Of a DNA stretch of 64,000 bases, positions 22,944 to 34,500 are shown piece after piece (the first letter of the stretch is position 1; each line of letters starts with the position of its first letter). The stretch covers positions 16,200,001 to 16,264,000 of the forward strand of contig NC_083681.1 of assembly GCF_033118175.1 (NCBI RefSeq), given 5' to 3'. Below the pieces are notes generated by a model, which saw only the letters and a list, made by a program, of their open reading frames with translations, did no database searches and was not told where the DNA came from. The DNA comes from Dama dama. Its lineage: Eukaryota > Chordata > Mammalia > Artiodactyla > Cervidae. The position numbers and the translations under genes are program-made.

Positions 22944-23993
22944 TCTCACACATCCATAAGGGGGCACAGCAAAGATTTGCTAGGGCTTTGAGCAAAACAC
23001 AAACCAAAGCCTCTTCCCATTTTTTTTAAATGAGATTTGAAATTCTTTCTTTGCATTGCTCTACTCTTTTGTGACCAAAGAATCCCATGCTCTTGATATA
23101 ACATGTGGAAACTACAAATAAATTTTAAAAAGCCAAAAAGTGGCATTTACAGCCCCACATCTTACTGCTAAGACACATTGAAATCAATATTCCCAGTGAT
23201 AAACAGAAGCCCTTTTAATGATGCTTCCTGTGCTTTGGGACCTTGGCAGAGTCTCTGGCCTGTTATTCCACTTGCTGGAATTGGCGGTTGATTCTGCAAA
23301 ACAGCCCTACAACCCTCGTCCTTGTTCTCCCTCCAGCAAAAGTGCCAGGCAGCATGTTTGCTTTGCCCACGGCCTCCCCACAGGTCAGCAGCTCCGGCTC
23401 TGTGCTCAGTTCAAGCGTCTTAAATGAAACTTGAGCACTCAGCAGGGCCCCACAGGGTCACACAGGAGGAATCTGGACGGGGTCCTAGCCTGACCCCTCC
23501 CTCATCCCCCCACGCTCAGCCCTCCCATTGGCAGAGGCAACGAAAAGGCCCGGCGGGAACCACAAACTCTCCTTTATCCACAGTCTTGGAGTGGAATCAG
23601 GTGGCTGACACCAGGGACAGCTCTCCTGAGGGAAGCACTTGGGAGACCCTGCTCTTGGCCGGCAGCAAACATCACTCCAGTGCCCTTTTAAAATCAGGAC
23701 AGCACAAGATCACTTCTAATTGTGGAGGTGAGACTTGAGAAGAGCATTATAAGTGAGGCATGATTAAGATGACTGGAGAAGATAAGAGAAACTTGGATAG
23801 AACTGGAGACTCAGGACAGGAATAATCTTCTGAGACACTCCAAATGGCTGAGGCCCCTCTCCTGAGGACTTTGGTCAAAGTGCTTATCTTCAGGACTGGA
23901 ATTTATTGTAAACTCTTTGGACACAGGATGAGAGAGTTAAGTCCTCATCCTTATCTGTTCAACTGCATATGGTCAGACCTAACACAAGTGGAT
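22944..23993. other. Unique sequence, no recognised gene
   Basis: The part 23218-23740 is GC-richer and holds several overlapping plus frames (23218-23427, 23243-23434, 23424-23738), none with a recognisable domain. Confidence 0.5.
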
Positions 23994-24000
23994 CACTGAG

Positions 24001-24372
24001 TTGTTCACTCAGTTGTGTCCAACTCTTTGCGACCCCATGGACTGCAGCACACCAGGCTTCCCTGTCCTTCACCATCTCCTGGAGTTTACTCAGACTGATG
24101 TCCATTAAGTCAGTGATACTATCCAACCATCTCATCCTCTGTTGCCCGCTTCTCCTACAGGCTTCAATCTTTCCTAGACCAGGGTCGTTTCCAATGAGTC
24201 GGCTCTTTAAATCAGATGGCCAAAGCATCAGAGCTTCAGCTTCATCATCAGTCTTTCCAATGAATATTCAGGGTTGATGTCCTTTAGGATTCACTGCTTT
24301 GATCTCCTTCCTGTCCAAGGGACTTTCAAGAGTCTTCTCCAGCACCACAGTTTGAAAGTGCCAATTCTTCAG
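24001..24372 (-). mobile_element. BovB LINE 3' fragment, antisense
   Basis: From TTGTTCACTCAGTTGTGTCC to GTGCCAATTCTTCAG, the antisense BovB 3' end. A seven-base duplication, CACTGAG, lies at 23994-24000 and 24373-24379. The minus frame at 23959-24228 keeps GQQRMRWLDSITD, a C-terminal BovB sequence. Confidence 0.9.
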
Positions 24373-24379
24373 CACTGAG

Positions 24380-24839
24380 AAAAGCCACTAAGAAAGCACT
24401 TAATAAACACTTATTGGCCTCAACTGAAATGTTGTCAGTGTGAGCAAAGCTCGGCAGGTGCAAGAAAGAGTAAGGCAGGGGAGAGGTGGAAATACAGCTG
24501 GAGAGGAAGTGGGCATTTTCTCTTCCCACAGGTCTTGTCGCTGAACTCTTTTGTGTAGTCAACTGAGATTTCTGAGAACTTTGCGTAGGCTCTGCTCAGG
24601 GGTGAGAAGTAAAATGGCAAATGTGACCCTGCAGTCTCCTCCCTCTCAGCACATCGTATTTCCTGAGCAGATGGAAGCCAGGGGACTTCTCTCATCTCCC
24701 CATCACCATCATCTACCCTGCCTGCATTCAGACCCACATATTCTGCCCACCTTCCTGTTATGCACAGAAATGGGTCCTGCTGCTACCAGGCCCCAGCCCT
24801 CCCCCTGGGTGCTGCTTCTTCTCTTCTTTCATTTACTCA
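24380..24839. other. No recognised feature
   Basis: Pyrimidine-rich in parts. The plus frame 24551-24916 (121 codons) lacks any domain and probably reflects low stop frequency in CT-rich sequence. Confidence 0.45.
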
Positions 24840-26150
24840 GGGATTTTGCTTTATCCCCCTCTTTCTCCAGCATTGACAATTTCCCCCTCTTTGCAGAATC
24901 ATTCTCATCTACATAACAGTTTGCTTTATTATCTCCCATCTTAGTTTTTGACCCATTTCTCTGCCTTCATTGATAGCAAAACTCTTCAAAAGAGTTATAA
25001 TATGTTACATCAGTCATACCATGTTGCTGTTGTTGAGTCTCTCAGTTGCATCCAACTGTTTGCAATCCCATGGACTGCAGCACGCCAGGCTTCCCAGTCC
25101 TTCACCAACTCCCAGAGTGTCCTCAAACTCATGTCCATTGAGTCAGTGACACCATCCAACCATCTCGTCCTCTGTCACCCCCTTCTCTTCCTGTCCTCAA
25201 TCTTTCCCAGCATTGGGGTTTTTTTTTCAATGAGTTGGCTCTTCACATTGATGGCCAAAGTATTGGAACTTTAGCATCAGTCCTTCCAATGATTATTCAG
25301 GGTTGATTTCCTGTAGAATTGACTGATTTGATCTCCTTTCTCTCCAAGAGACTCTCAAGAGTCTTCTCCAACACCACAGTTCAAAAGCATCAGTTCTTCA
25401 GTGCTCAGCTTTCTTTTGGGTCCAGCTCTCACATCCATATATGACTACTGGAAAAACTATAGCTTTAACTAGATGGACCTTTGTTGGCAAAGTAATGTCT
25501 CTGCTTTTTAATATGCTGTCAAGATTTGTCATAACTTTTCTTCCAAGAGCAAGAGTCTTTTAATTTTATATCATATCATATTATTTGTCTCTAACTCTTA
25601 GCCTCTGATATTCCCTTTAACCCACTCAAGTTACATTGATATCTCTGCACTCTACTGAAAAATGCTCTGGTGAAGATTTCCATCTTGCCAAAACTAACAA
25701 TCTGCTCAAATAATACATTGTCCAAAGTTTTCAACCCCTCTGTTAAATCTTACTGTTCTTCAAAATCCCATGCTCTTTCCTCTGCAAACTTTGCTGCTTC
25801 CTTTCCCTGGAACATGCTTCCTTCAGACTTTTACCAGTTTCCATTCCTAACTTCAATAAAATCTTTGCTCAGGGAAGCCACCTTGACACCCTAGCTGAAC
25901 ATCACTCCCTCATGATCCCCTGTTCCACCCTCTACTCCCTTACCCCGTGTCTTCCCTCTTAGCCTTTATCATGCTGAAAAAAGATATATTTGCAAACTAG
26001 TTTAGGTATGATTTCTTGTGGAATTATAAACTCCAAGAGCTTAGGAACTTTGTCAGTCTTCTCCTTTTCAAATCCCCAGAACCCAGAAAAGGGCTGGTAC
26101 ACAATCAGCCCTGAATGGATAGTTGTTGAATGATGAATAGATAAAGGCAC
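24840..26150 (+). mobile_element. L2 LINE remnant, sense, interrupted by BovB
   Basis: Flanking the BovB at 25023-25570, the pieces read in L2 order: AACTCTTCAAAAGAGTTATA, then TGCTGCTTCCTTTCCCTGGAAC, CTTTGCTCAGGGAAGCCACC, TTAGCCTTTATCATGCTG, and at the end TGGTACACAATCAGCCCTG and GTTGTTGAATGATGAATAG. No coding frame survives. Confidence 0.6.
25023..25570 (-). mobile_element. BovB LINE 3' fragment, antisense
   Basis: Starts GTTGCTGTTGTTGAGTCTC and continues into the region encoding MTNLDSILKSRDIT-like sequence. Nine-base flanks TCATACCAT (25014-25022) and TCATATCAT (25571-25579) form a near-perfect target-site duplication inside the L2. Confidence 0.91.
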
Positions 26151-26530
26151 AACCCTGTCCCTAAGGAACTCACAGTCTAGCTAAAGATAGTAATGATTAT
26201 CATGATGATGATAATGGTACATAATACTAAGTGCCATATATATACATGGGCTTCCCAGGTAGCTCTGGTGGTAAAGAATCCACCTGCCAATGCAGGAGAT
26301 GCAAGAGATGTGGGTTTGATTCCTGGATCAGGAAGATATATATAATCATTGCATCTTTATAATAATAAATGAAGTTATGAAACTACTGCAGTGGGTGGTA
26401 TCATGTTTACTATACAGATAAGGAGACGGAGGCTTTGAAGTCACCTCTATAGCCTGCATGGGGCTAGTCATCAGGAAGAGCCATGACTCAAACAACCTCT
26501 GACTCCAGAGCCGTGGTCTTCAACTTTCAG
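26151..26530 (-). mobile_element. MIR or L2 remnant, antisense
   Basis: CCTAAGGAACTCACAGTCTAG (L2-like) is followed by GATAAGGAGACGGAGGCTTTG and ATGACTCAAACAACC, an antisense MIR-like order. It is heavily diverged and interrupted by a short SINE head. Confidence 0.35.
26238..26332 (+). mobile_element. Bov-tA SINE head lacking its 3' half
   Basis: GGGCTTCCCAGGTAGCTCTGG through TGGATCAGGAAGAT, that is only the tRNA-Glu-derived part plus linker. It stops before the BovA tail. The flanks CATATATATACAT and ATATATATAATCAT are similar but AT-simple, so a true duplication is uncertain. Confidence 0.85.
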
Positions 26531-27254
26531 CTCTTTGATCTTGCAGTCTGACAGTCTGTGAAAAGTTCACCCCATCTGCTCAGCTTGTCTTAATGTGGAT
26601 ATGGCAGTTCCGCCTACTTGTGAACAGCGAACACCCATTTATGCTTGCTTAGTAGAAAAGAGTGCTGACTACTCATTTTGCTATGAAAGCACTCTCTATG
26701 CCAGAAGCCAAAATACACAGAGTTGGTAAATATTTTGTACTTGGTTACAAGCAAAGACCCAAATCCAATTAATGTTGGCTCGGTGTGATATGGTTGTTCA
26801 CTAGTTTTAGGAAATATGTAGGTAGGTTTGATTCCAATTTGAATACATTCCTTGGTCATATTTCAGCTGAGTGTTTTAGGAAATTAAAACCTTTTGATCC
26901 ACGGAGCTTGTTTCTGAGTTCAGCACAGTTTGTTCCCCGTCATAGTTTATAGTCCAATTTGGTGCAAGGCCCTGGCTGTTGGGTTTCCCGTAGGCCCATA
27001 ACCTGTCCTAATGAATATGGAGAAGCCAAAGAAAAGCTCTGCCCAAAGACTGTGTGTGTGGATCTTAACTTGCATCAAGCTAGGATCGACAGCCTTCTTC
27101 TTGGCCAGCCACGTATGTAATTTTAAAGTTTCTAGTAATCACACACACACAAAAGAAATAAGTGAAATTAATTTCAATAATAGATTTTATTTAACAAAGT
27201 ATATCTAAAATATTATTTCAACATGAAATCTATATAAAGAATTATTAAATCTAT
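26531..27254. other. Unique sequence, no recognised gene
   Basis: No repeat or domain recognised. The minus frame 26614-26859 (81 codons) has no recognisable features. Confidence 0.5.
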
Positions 27255-27264
27255 TCTGTATTTT

Positions 27265-27484
27265 GGGCTTCCCCACTGGCTAAGTGGTAAAGAATTTGCC
27301 TGCAGTGCAGGAGATGGGGGTTCAATCCTGGGTCAGGAAGATCCCCTGGAGGAGGGCATGGTAACCCACCCCAGTATTCTTGCCGGGAAAGTCCCATGGA
27401 CAAAGGAGCCTGGCGGGCTACAGTCCATAGGGTTGCAAAGAGTGGGACACGACTGAAGCAATTGAGTGCAAGCGCAAGCACAAG
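27265..27484 (+). mobile_element. Bov-tA SINE
   Basis: Head GGGCTTCCCCACTGGCTAAG, body TATTCTTGCCGGGAAAGTCCC, tail GCAAGCGCAAGCACAAG. A perfect 10-base target-site duplication, TCTGTATTTT, lies at 27255-27264 and 27485-27494. Confidence 0.94.
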
Positions 27485-27494
27485 TCTGTATTTT

Positions 27495-28440
27495 ATACTT
27501 ACAGCACATCTCAAATTAAACTAGCTACATTTCAAGTGCTCATTAGCCACATGTGGCTAGAGTGTCTATCATATTGAACAGTGTATCTCCAGAGTGTAAG
27601 AACAGATTTTGATTTTGTTGCTGTTGAAAATAATGGTAATGATGCAATTATTATTAACTTTGAATGTGCCAGACATAAAGCATCATTACCTGTTAAGAGA
27701 ACTTAGGGTTTGTATAATCTAAGTTATCCATTCAATGATTGACTCTTTTCTAAAGTTATCACCTACAAGAGGTTATTCAATATCTACTTACCCAGGAATA
27801 GGGAACCCATCCCCTTTGAAGTAACTTATTACATCTCCACCCAGCTTTATTTATGGCAGTATCCCTTTTATGGAGCTGGAAAATGGCCCATTAGTATTTC
27901 TGCACTTTGTGGCTCTGCACTTTGAAGCCAGAGAGAGTACACCTGATTCCATTTACGTGACTTTTTGTATTTGAAGATAACTAGCCTGTCTTGTTGAGTC
28001 AACCTTTTCTAAATAAACTGTTTTATTGTTCCCATCATTACTCCTGCTATTTTCAAGTATTCTCCACATTCTGTCCTGTGAACAATTTTCAGATGATCAA
28101 TGTCCATCTTTAGGTTTGATGCCCAAGTGGAATATATTGTTCACAGATGGCCCCACTACCCTTTATTATAGTGAGACTATGAACTCTTGGCCTTATACAT
28201 TGCATTTCTGCTGCACCGTGGTCACAAATTGCTGTCACCTATACTGAGCTGTTTGGCTCCAGAATACCTAAACCTGCCCCCGTGCACACCTTCCTGCTGT
28301 TTTTATGTGTACACTTCTATGTGGACCCAAGGCAATGCCATCAGCTAGGCATGGGTCACATCTCATCCAACTCTGGGGATATAGAGAGAACAAAATTAAG
28401 GAAAATTATACAGGTAATGACATGAGAGATTTAAAAACAT
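27495..28440. other. Mostly unique sequence
   Basis: No confident repeat. A short TGTGCCAGACATAAAGC near 27666 hints at MIR or L2, and CTGGGGATATAGAGAG near 28372 at antisense L2. Frames are short and featureless. Confidence 0.45.
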
Positions 28441-28453
28441 TATTATTTGCATA

Positions 28454-28579
28454 GTGGTTGTTTAGTCTCTAAACCATGTCCGACTCTTTGTGACCCCATG
28501 GACTATAGCCCACAAGACTCCTCTCTCCATGGGATTTCCCAGGCAAGAATAGTGGAGCAGGTGGCCATTTCCTTCTCCA
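28454..28579 (-). mobile_element. Bov-tA/BovA SINE, 126-base antisense fragment
   Basis: Antisense SINE 3' half: GTTTAGTCTCTAAACCATG, CCCATGGACTATAGCCC, GCCATTTCCTTCTCC. Twelve-base flanks ATTATTTGCATA (28442-28453) and ATTATTTACATA (28580-28591) differ at one base. The tRNA-derived head is absent. Confidence 0.9.
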
Positions 28580-28685
28580 ATTATTTACATAATACATATG
28601 AATTATTATACAGGAAACATTGTATTCCTTTAGATATAAATTATGTGCATTTTCTTTTTTTTTTTTCATTTTCAATTTTCAATGT

Positions 28686-28883
28686 GAAAAAAAGAAAAGT
28701 TAGTCGCTTAACCATGCTGACTCTTTATGATCCCATGGATTGTAGCCCACCATGCTCCTCTGTCCATAGAATTCTTCAGACAAGAATACTGGAGTGGGTA
28801 GCCATTACCTTCTCCAGGGGATCTTCCCAACCTAGGGACTGAACTGGGTCTCCTTTGCAGGCAGAATCTTTACTGTAAGCGCT
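28686..28883 (-). mobile_element. Bov-tA SINE, antisense
   Basis: A-rich tail AAAAAAAGAAAAG at the left, TGATCCCATGGATTGTAGCC in the body, and TTTGCAGGCAGAATCTTTAC near the head. It lies about 100 bases from the preceding SINE in the same orientation. Confidence 0.9.
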
Positions 28884-29119
28884 GATTGTTTGCTTATAGT
28901 AGGAAAAATTGTCATCATTATTTCTTACAATCTGAAATGCTAAGATATTTTTGGATACATTATTGAGTGTATTAGTGGGTGCTTTCAACTAACTACCCAT
29001 CATTAGCAAATTTTGATGAGAGAACTCTGTATTTTTATATGTCATCAGTAAAAAATATTGAGTATGTTATTTCCTAATGCAAAGGCTTACAGCATGAGGT
29101 CTTCACTAAGTAGTACACT

Positions 29120-29515
29120 TCAGGTGAAAGTGTTCAACCAATTTAAAACTACCCAATTTTCATTAGACTGGTTGATATTTCTCAATTTTAGAAATATTTT
29201 GGCTATGCTTCTAGGCCTTAGAACATATTTTCTGGCCCTCTTGGGACTCTCTTATCCTCATTTCTGCCTGGAAAATTTCTGCTTGACCTTTTGTGTTTTA
29301 TTTTTGTTATCCCCATTTGTTCTGGTTTTTAGGTACCATTCTTATGAGCCCCCACAGTGTTATATGCTGCCCTGTTAGAGCAATCACCACACTCCTTTGT
29401 AATTTTCTGTGTATCTGCCTCTATCTCTACTAGACTGTAAACAGTGTTAGAAGAGGAGTTGGCACTCATTTCTTAAATGTCTAGCAAAGTACAAAGTACA
29501 TGCTCATTAAATACT
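29120..29515 (+). mobile_element. L2 LINE 3' remnant, sense
   Basis: TCTACTAGACTGTAAACAG followed by CATGCTCATTAAATACTTTT is the L2 3'-end arrangement (end-of-element CTCAATAAATA-type sequence). The upstream part is poorly conserved. Confidence 0.42.
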
Positions 29516-29519
29516 TTTG

Positions 29520-29700
29520 GGTAAAATCCTCATGATCACATGTGGAGGTAGTTATTATCCTCATTTTATAGATGAAGCAATTGAAACTCAGAGAGTAAGC
29601 TTATTAAGGCACAGAGTAGCTGGCAAAGCTGTGGACAAGGCCCGGGATTCTGAATCTGGACTTCAGGCTCTCATCATAAAACCAGTTACACGTGCCTTTG
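29520..29700 (-). mobile_element. MIR SINE remnant, antisense
   Basis: TATTATCCTCATTTTATAGATGAAG, AAACTCAGAGAG, CACAGAGTAGCTGG and CGGGATTCTGAATCTGGAC-like blocks run in antisense MIR order. The plus frame 29517-29720 is a by-product of this repeat. Confidence 0.62.
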
Positions 29701-30852
29701 ATACCCTCATGGATATCTGAAGTTCCTTAACAGATGGCAGTGCCTTTATGATCTTACTGAAGATAAGACTTATAATGAAAGCATCAGAAGGAGAGAAGGC
29801 ACAATAGACTGACTTCTGATAACACTAGAGTATTCAGTACTGAGGCCAGATCATCTCTTAGGCACAGGTTCTGACTTGAAGGGAGAGTGAACCTAGGGTT
29901 CTTGTCATGCAAGTCTGTGCAATCACTTTCTGTCAGCCTCTCAGTTTCTCAGAGTAAATGCTTGCTAATCATTTGGCTTTGTTAGCAGTTAGATAAGAAC
30001 AGGCCTCCATGCTTCATTCTTTTTCATGTGAACAACTGTAATCAAAACTGATTTATTACAAAAGTACTGTTTTATTGTTTATAAAAATTAGACATGTTTA
30101 TTATTAAAAAATTGAAAAGATAACTTTAAATATACCTAATGTCATGCTTTTTTTCCCTTCTTTTACAAATACATGTGTGCCTTCTCTAATTTGGGATCAA
30201 TTGTTATGTGTTCTTTTATCCCTAATACATTAAGAATTTTCCTATATCTAAAATTCCCTGCCACATGTGTGCATAGATTCACTCTGTGCACAGTCCACAA
30301 ATACATCTAACCAATCCTTACTGTAGATATTTAGGGCTATTTCCAGTTTCAAATTCTATAAATAATATGTCAAGAGTCATCCTTGAATGTTAATCTTTAT
30401 ACACATGGCCAATTAAGGAGAGATTTTTTTTTCTCTCGTCTAGTTAGTCATATGCTATTCTGAGTATTAGGATATGAATTCCCCAGAACTGGGCCCTCAC
30501 CTTAATGTGCTTATAGGATTTGGACCCTCAGCAGTAATCAGATTGAATCAAGGATTAGAATTCCTGCTCCCCAGTACCTAGATTGGGAGGCTTGAGGCCC
30601 TCCATTGCACTCCCCATTTTGTTGTGGCGTCCCATGCGCTGATTTCCAGGGTGGGGCTAGAGGCCTCCTTGTTTCCTGCCTGGGCTCCTTATCTCTGTCC
30701 CTGTGTCTCAATGCCAAGCTAGAGAAGGAGAGTTAGCATGGAGAATGAGGACAGCAGGAAGTGTCTCTGCCCAAAGGCAGGAGAGAGACAGAGAGGGACA
30801 GAGAGCCCAACTGAGCAAAGGCACGTGTAACTGGTTTTATGATGAACACGTA
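29701..30852. other. Mostly unassigned sequence
   Basis: The middle part (about 30060-30400) resembles, by general wording (ATTTAGGGCTATTTCCAG, CTATAAATAATATGTC), an old LINE 3'-end region in antisense. I cannot name the family. The rest shows nothing recognisable. Confidence 0.4.
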
Positions 30853-30912
30853 TTCTCTTTCCTTTTTTTCTAGTCTTTCTTTCTCTCTCTCTCTTTCTTC
30901 TTCTTCTTTTTA
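30853..30912. repeat. CT-rich low-complexity tract
   Basis: About 60 bases of pyrimidines including (TC)n and (TTC)n runs. Confidence 0.9.
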
Positions 30913-31429
30913 ACCCAGGGAAGTAAAGAAAAACAACTGCCTAAATTAATACTGCCCTGAGGGCAGCCTGAATGGGCCTGACTTGAACGGAGTAGCTTGT
31001 TACCCTGCTGCCATAATGACCCTTACAGGGTCCAAGAAAATGCATGGATGAACTCACTGGGTTGAACAACACACTCAGTGTCTTGAGAACAAACAGACTT
31101 TTCTTTGGTGTTAGTTACAAACATCTTTTTCTTTCTGCTCGTTCAGTTCAGTTCTCCAAGAAGCAAGAGCTAATCTCCTGTGAAAGTTCAGGGAAAGGCA
31201 TGTGACACAGCTCCGCGCTGCCTTAACCACATGTTGGGGGAAGGCCCCTGATTGGCTCTGGGGGGGCTCTGCCTTCTGTGCCAGCCACCCTACCCTGTGT
31301 CTAAGGGAAGAATCATCATGCAGAGCCTGAGCCTTAGTTTTCTCATCTTCAGAATGGAAATAGGAGTAGTCCATCCAATTGACCAAGCTAACTTATAGAT
31401 TTTTTTATTTTATGGATTCATTAACCTAT
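30913..31429. other. Mostly unique sequence
   Basis: A short sense MIR-like phrase at about 31325-31375 (GAGCCTTAGTTTTCTCATC, then AATGGAAATAGGAG). No gene is supported. Confidence 0.45.
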
Positions 31430-31860
31430 ATAGCACTGAGCAGCTGTGCACCAAGCCAGAGACTGAGGACACAAAGGCCCAAGTTCTGCCTTTGAAGAAC
31501 TCAAAGTTAATGGGAATCCTAGACAATAATAGGTCAATTACAATGCAATATTAAAGGGGCAGGAGAAGTAACAGTATAGTAATAATATCACTGTATAGTA
31601 ATAGTATCACTTAGAATGGTCACTAACCCAAGCTCAAACAGGAAACCACTCAGAAAAAGCATCCTTATAGAACTGGTATTGACATTGAATCTTAGTGGAT
31701 GAGTGTGTTAACCAGTCAAGAGCAGGGACAGAAAAGTTCCAAAGAGCTTACAATCAAGAGAAAGCCTGTTTCCTCTGGAAAACAAGATGGGTATGAATGA
31801 GTGAAGCCTCCTGGGAAGAGTAAGAGATGATGCTGAGAAGGGTAGATGCCAAAAGAGGTA
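31430..31860 (-). mobile_element. L2 LINE remnant, antisense
   Basis: Blocks follow the L2 3'-end antisense order: AGACTGAGGACACAAAGGCC, GCCTTTGAAGAACTCAAAG, ATTGACATTGAATCTTAGTGG, AGAGATGATGCTGAGAAGG. Diverged, with limits estimated. Confidence 0.48.
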
Positions 31861-32299
31861 GGGCTACTCTAGATTGAGCTGATTTTAATTTACACATAAT
31901 GTTTTGGTAAAATTTTACTTACCAGTAAAGTCTACATTATAACACACTGTCAAAGGTTGCAATGAAGATCTTAGGCCAAAATCCATGTGCTCTATCTTTC
32001 TCATATGTTTCCTTTTCTTGAATCGCAAACACAAAATCTCTACCACTGTATGGTTTAATGTGTTTTTGCAATAGTATTTAAGATTTGATCACTGGAAACC
32101 CAAATACAGACCATTTCAAAATACAAGTGATTTTGGAGATTTTCTATTTTCCAGAGGCAGTTTAACCCCCAGAGATACAGTATATAATGTAGTGTATAGT
32201 TCTGTTGGTGACTTAGTTATGTTTGGAACTACATTTCCCAGAATCCCTTTTCTTACACGACCTGAGTTAGAGTTGCCAAAGGTGAAATTCCACACTACT
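31861..32299. other. No recognised feature
   Basis: AT-rich unique sequence without a nameable repeat or open frame. Confidence 0.5.
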
Positions 32300-32307
32300 C
32301 TCAGAAC

Positions 32308-32829
32308 CGAAATTCCATGACAAACCTGGACAGTGTTTTAAAAAGCAGAGACATTACTTTGCCAACAAAAGTCTGTCTATTCAAAGCTATGGTTTTTCCA
32401 GTAGTCATGTATGGATGTGAGGGTTGGACTATAAAGAAAGCTGAGCACTAAAGAATTGATGCTTTTGAACTGTGGTGTTGAAGAAGACTCTTGAGAGCCC
32501 CTGGATTGCAAAGAGATCAAACCAGTCCATCCTAAAGTAAATCAACGCTGAATATTCATTGGAAGGACTGATGCTGAAGCTGAAGCTCCAATACTATGGC
32601 CACCTGATGCGAAGAGTTAACTCATTAGAAAAGACCCTGATGCTGGGAAGGATTGAAAGCAGGAGGAGAAGGGGATGACAGAGGACGAGATGGTTGGATG
32701 GCATCACTGATTCAATGAACTTGAGTTTGAGCAAGTTCCAGGAAATGATAAAGGACAGGGAAGCCTAGCGTGCTGCAGTCCATGGAGTTGCAGAGAGTCA
32801 GACATGACTGAGCGACTGAACAAAAACAA
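32308..32829 (+). mobile_element. BovB LINE 3' fragment
   Basis: From CATGACAAACCTGGACAGTG to GAGCGACTGAACAAAAACAA. Eight-base duplication CTCAGAAC at 32300-32307 and 32830-32837. All BovB frames are broken here. Confidence 0.92.
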
Positions 32830-32837
32830 CTCAGAAC

Positions 32838-34137
32838 GTAACACGCACTCCTTAGCTTTGCCTAGGCAGTCCTCAGGGCTCTTGAAGGGCCCAGGCTAAG
32901 TCTATACTGATCTCTGTCTTCATCTCTGCCTTGAACATCCTTTCCCCTTCACCTCTATTCCCTTCTTTTTAACTCTCAGATTATGTCTCTTTTTCTGTGA
33001 AGATTTTTTCTTGTGGTTTTAAAGAAGCCTATGAACACTTCCAAATCCTTTCCCTTTAAATCTCAATGTTTTTCGACTACTTTGACCACTAGAAAACAGT
33101 GAAAGTGACACTATGTGACTTGTGAGTTTAAGTCATAAAAAGCTATGTATTTCTACATCATTTACTGGGATACCTTCTCTTGGAATCCCGATTTACATGT
33201 AAGAAATCTGGCTACTTTGAATCCTCCATAATGGACACACCATGTGTATGTATTTGGGACAATAGCTATAGTTAAGACTTCAAGAAATTTCTACCAAGCC
33301 AGCAGCAAGTGAATGAAGCTATCTGGGATCCTACATTCTAGGTCAGTCCCTAAATGAATAAGGGATGTTAACTTGTGTCATGACTCACATTTCCTCCTAA
33401 TTTAGTAAAAAGTTCTCTAAGTATCTTAAGGATGTATCTCATAGGCCTTCTTAGTAAAAGTATTGTTTCCAAGACTCATAAAGGCATTTCTCCACAATAG
33501 CCTCACAGGTGGCCCAAAGTTGAAAAGAACTCATCTTTAAGGGATTTACGACAGCGACTTTTTATTTATTGAAATAAATTTTATTAATTGTGACATTAGA
33601 AACCCACAAACTTTTAAGAGAAATTATATCAATAGGGACTGAAAGGGACAGAAACAATATAAAAAGAAAAGATGTCTTTTCTATGAGCAAGAAGCCCACT
33701 GAGAAAATTACTCAGCTGAAAACACAGGCAGGGAGTGGAATCAAGAGAGCAGAGAATGGACCTGGGAGTCATGGAGAATTCCTAGGAGCCTGACTCAGGC
33801 CTACTCACAGAATAGAAAACATATTCTTGATTCAGTTTCAGAATTGTTATGAATCAGTGACTGCGATGTGCCTTCTATTGCCCTCTTTTTGGAACAAGAT
33901 GATATATTTCCATTTTCCTATTCCTTATCACTACCTTGGGGGTGAAGATAGAAAAATGAGGAGCTGTATCTAGAGAACTGGACCTGAGGAGACTCATCTA
34001 TTTCTTGATATAATTTGGGCAATGACATGTTGGTTCTCAGGCCTGAACACAATGCCACAAGATGAGACTTTTAAAGGAGGAAGAAGTGAAAGTATTTTTC
34101 ATATATGAGAAATTTAGATGACTTTTGGTAACAGAGA
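32838..34137. other. Unique sequence, no recognised gene
   Basis: 1.3 kb with no repeat that I recognise. The plus frame 33590-33793 (67 codons) is lysine-rich and featureless. Confidence 0.5.
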
Positions 34138-34500
34138 TGACTGTGACAATTTTAAAACATAGCTACAGATTCTTTAATGCTCCTATGAAAAGAAGTTATC
34201 TAAATCCTCTCCACTTGAACCTACAAAGTCTTGTGACTGCTTTGACCCACAGAGTCCCATTATCCCCAGCAAGGTCACAGACAAGTTAGTGAAGTCATGT
34301 TGGATTTTTCAGAATAATCTGACCCCAAAGCTGAATATCACCAAGTAACCTCCATCAATAACATGCAAAAGAAATGAATCACCTAGCTGACCCCTGCCTA
34401 AATTCCTGAATTACAAACAAATGAGCTCTAAATAAATGGCTGTAGTTTTTAGTGACTAATTTTTGGGATAGTTATACAGCAGAAAGTAACTGGAATATCA
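34138..34500 (+). mobile_element. MLT1-like LTR remnant
   Basis: The end TAAATGGCTGTAGTTTTTAG, ATTTTTGGGATAGTTATACAGC and AGTAACTGGAATA matches the general 3' end of mammalian MaLR LTRs. The 5' part is weak. No internal genes adjoin it. Confidence 0.45.
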
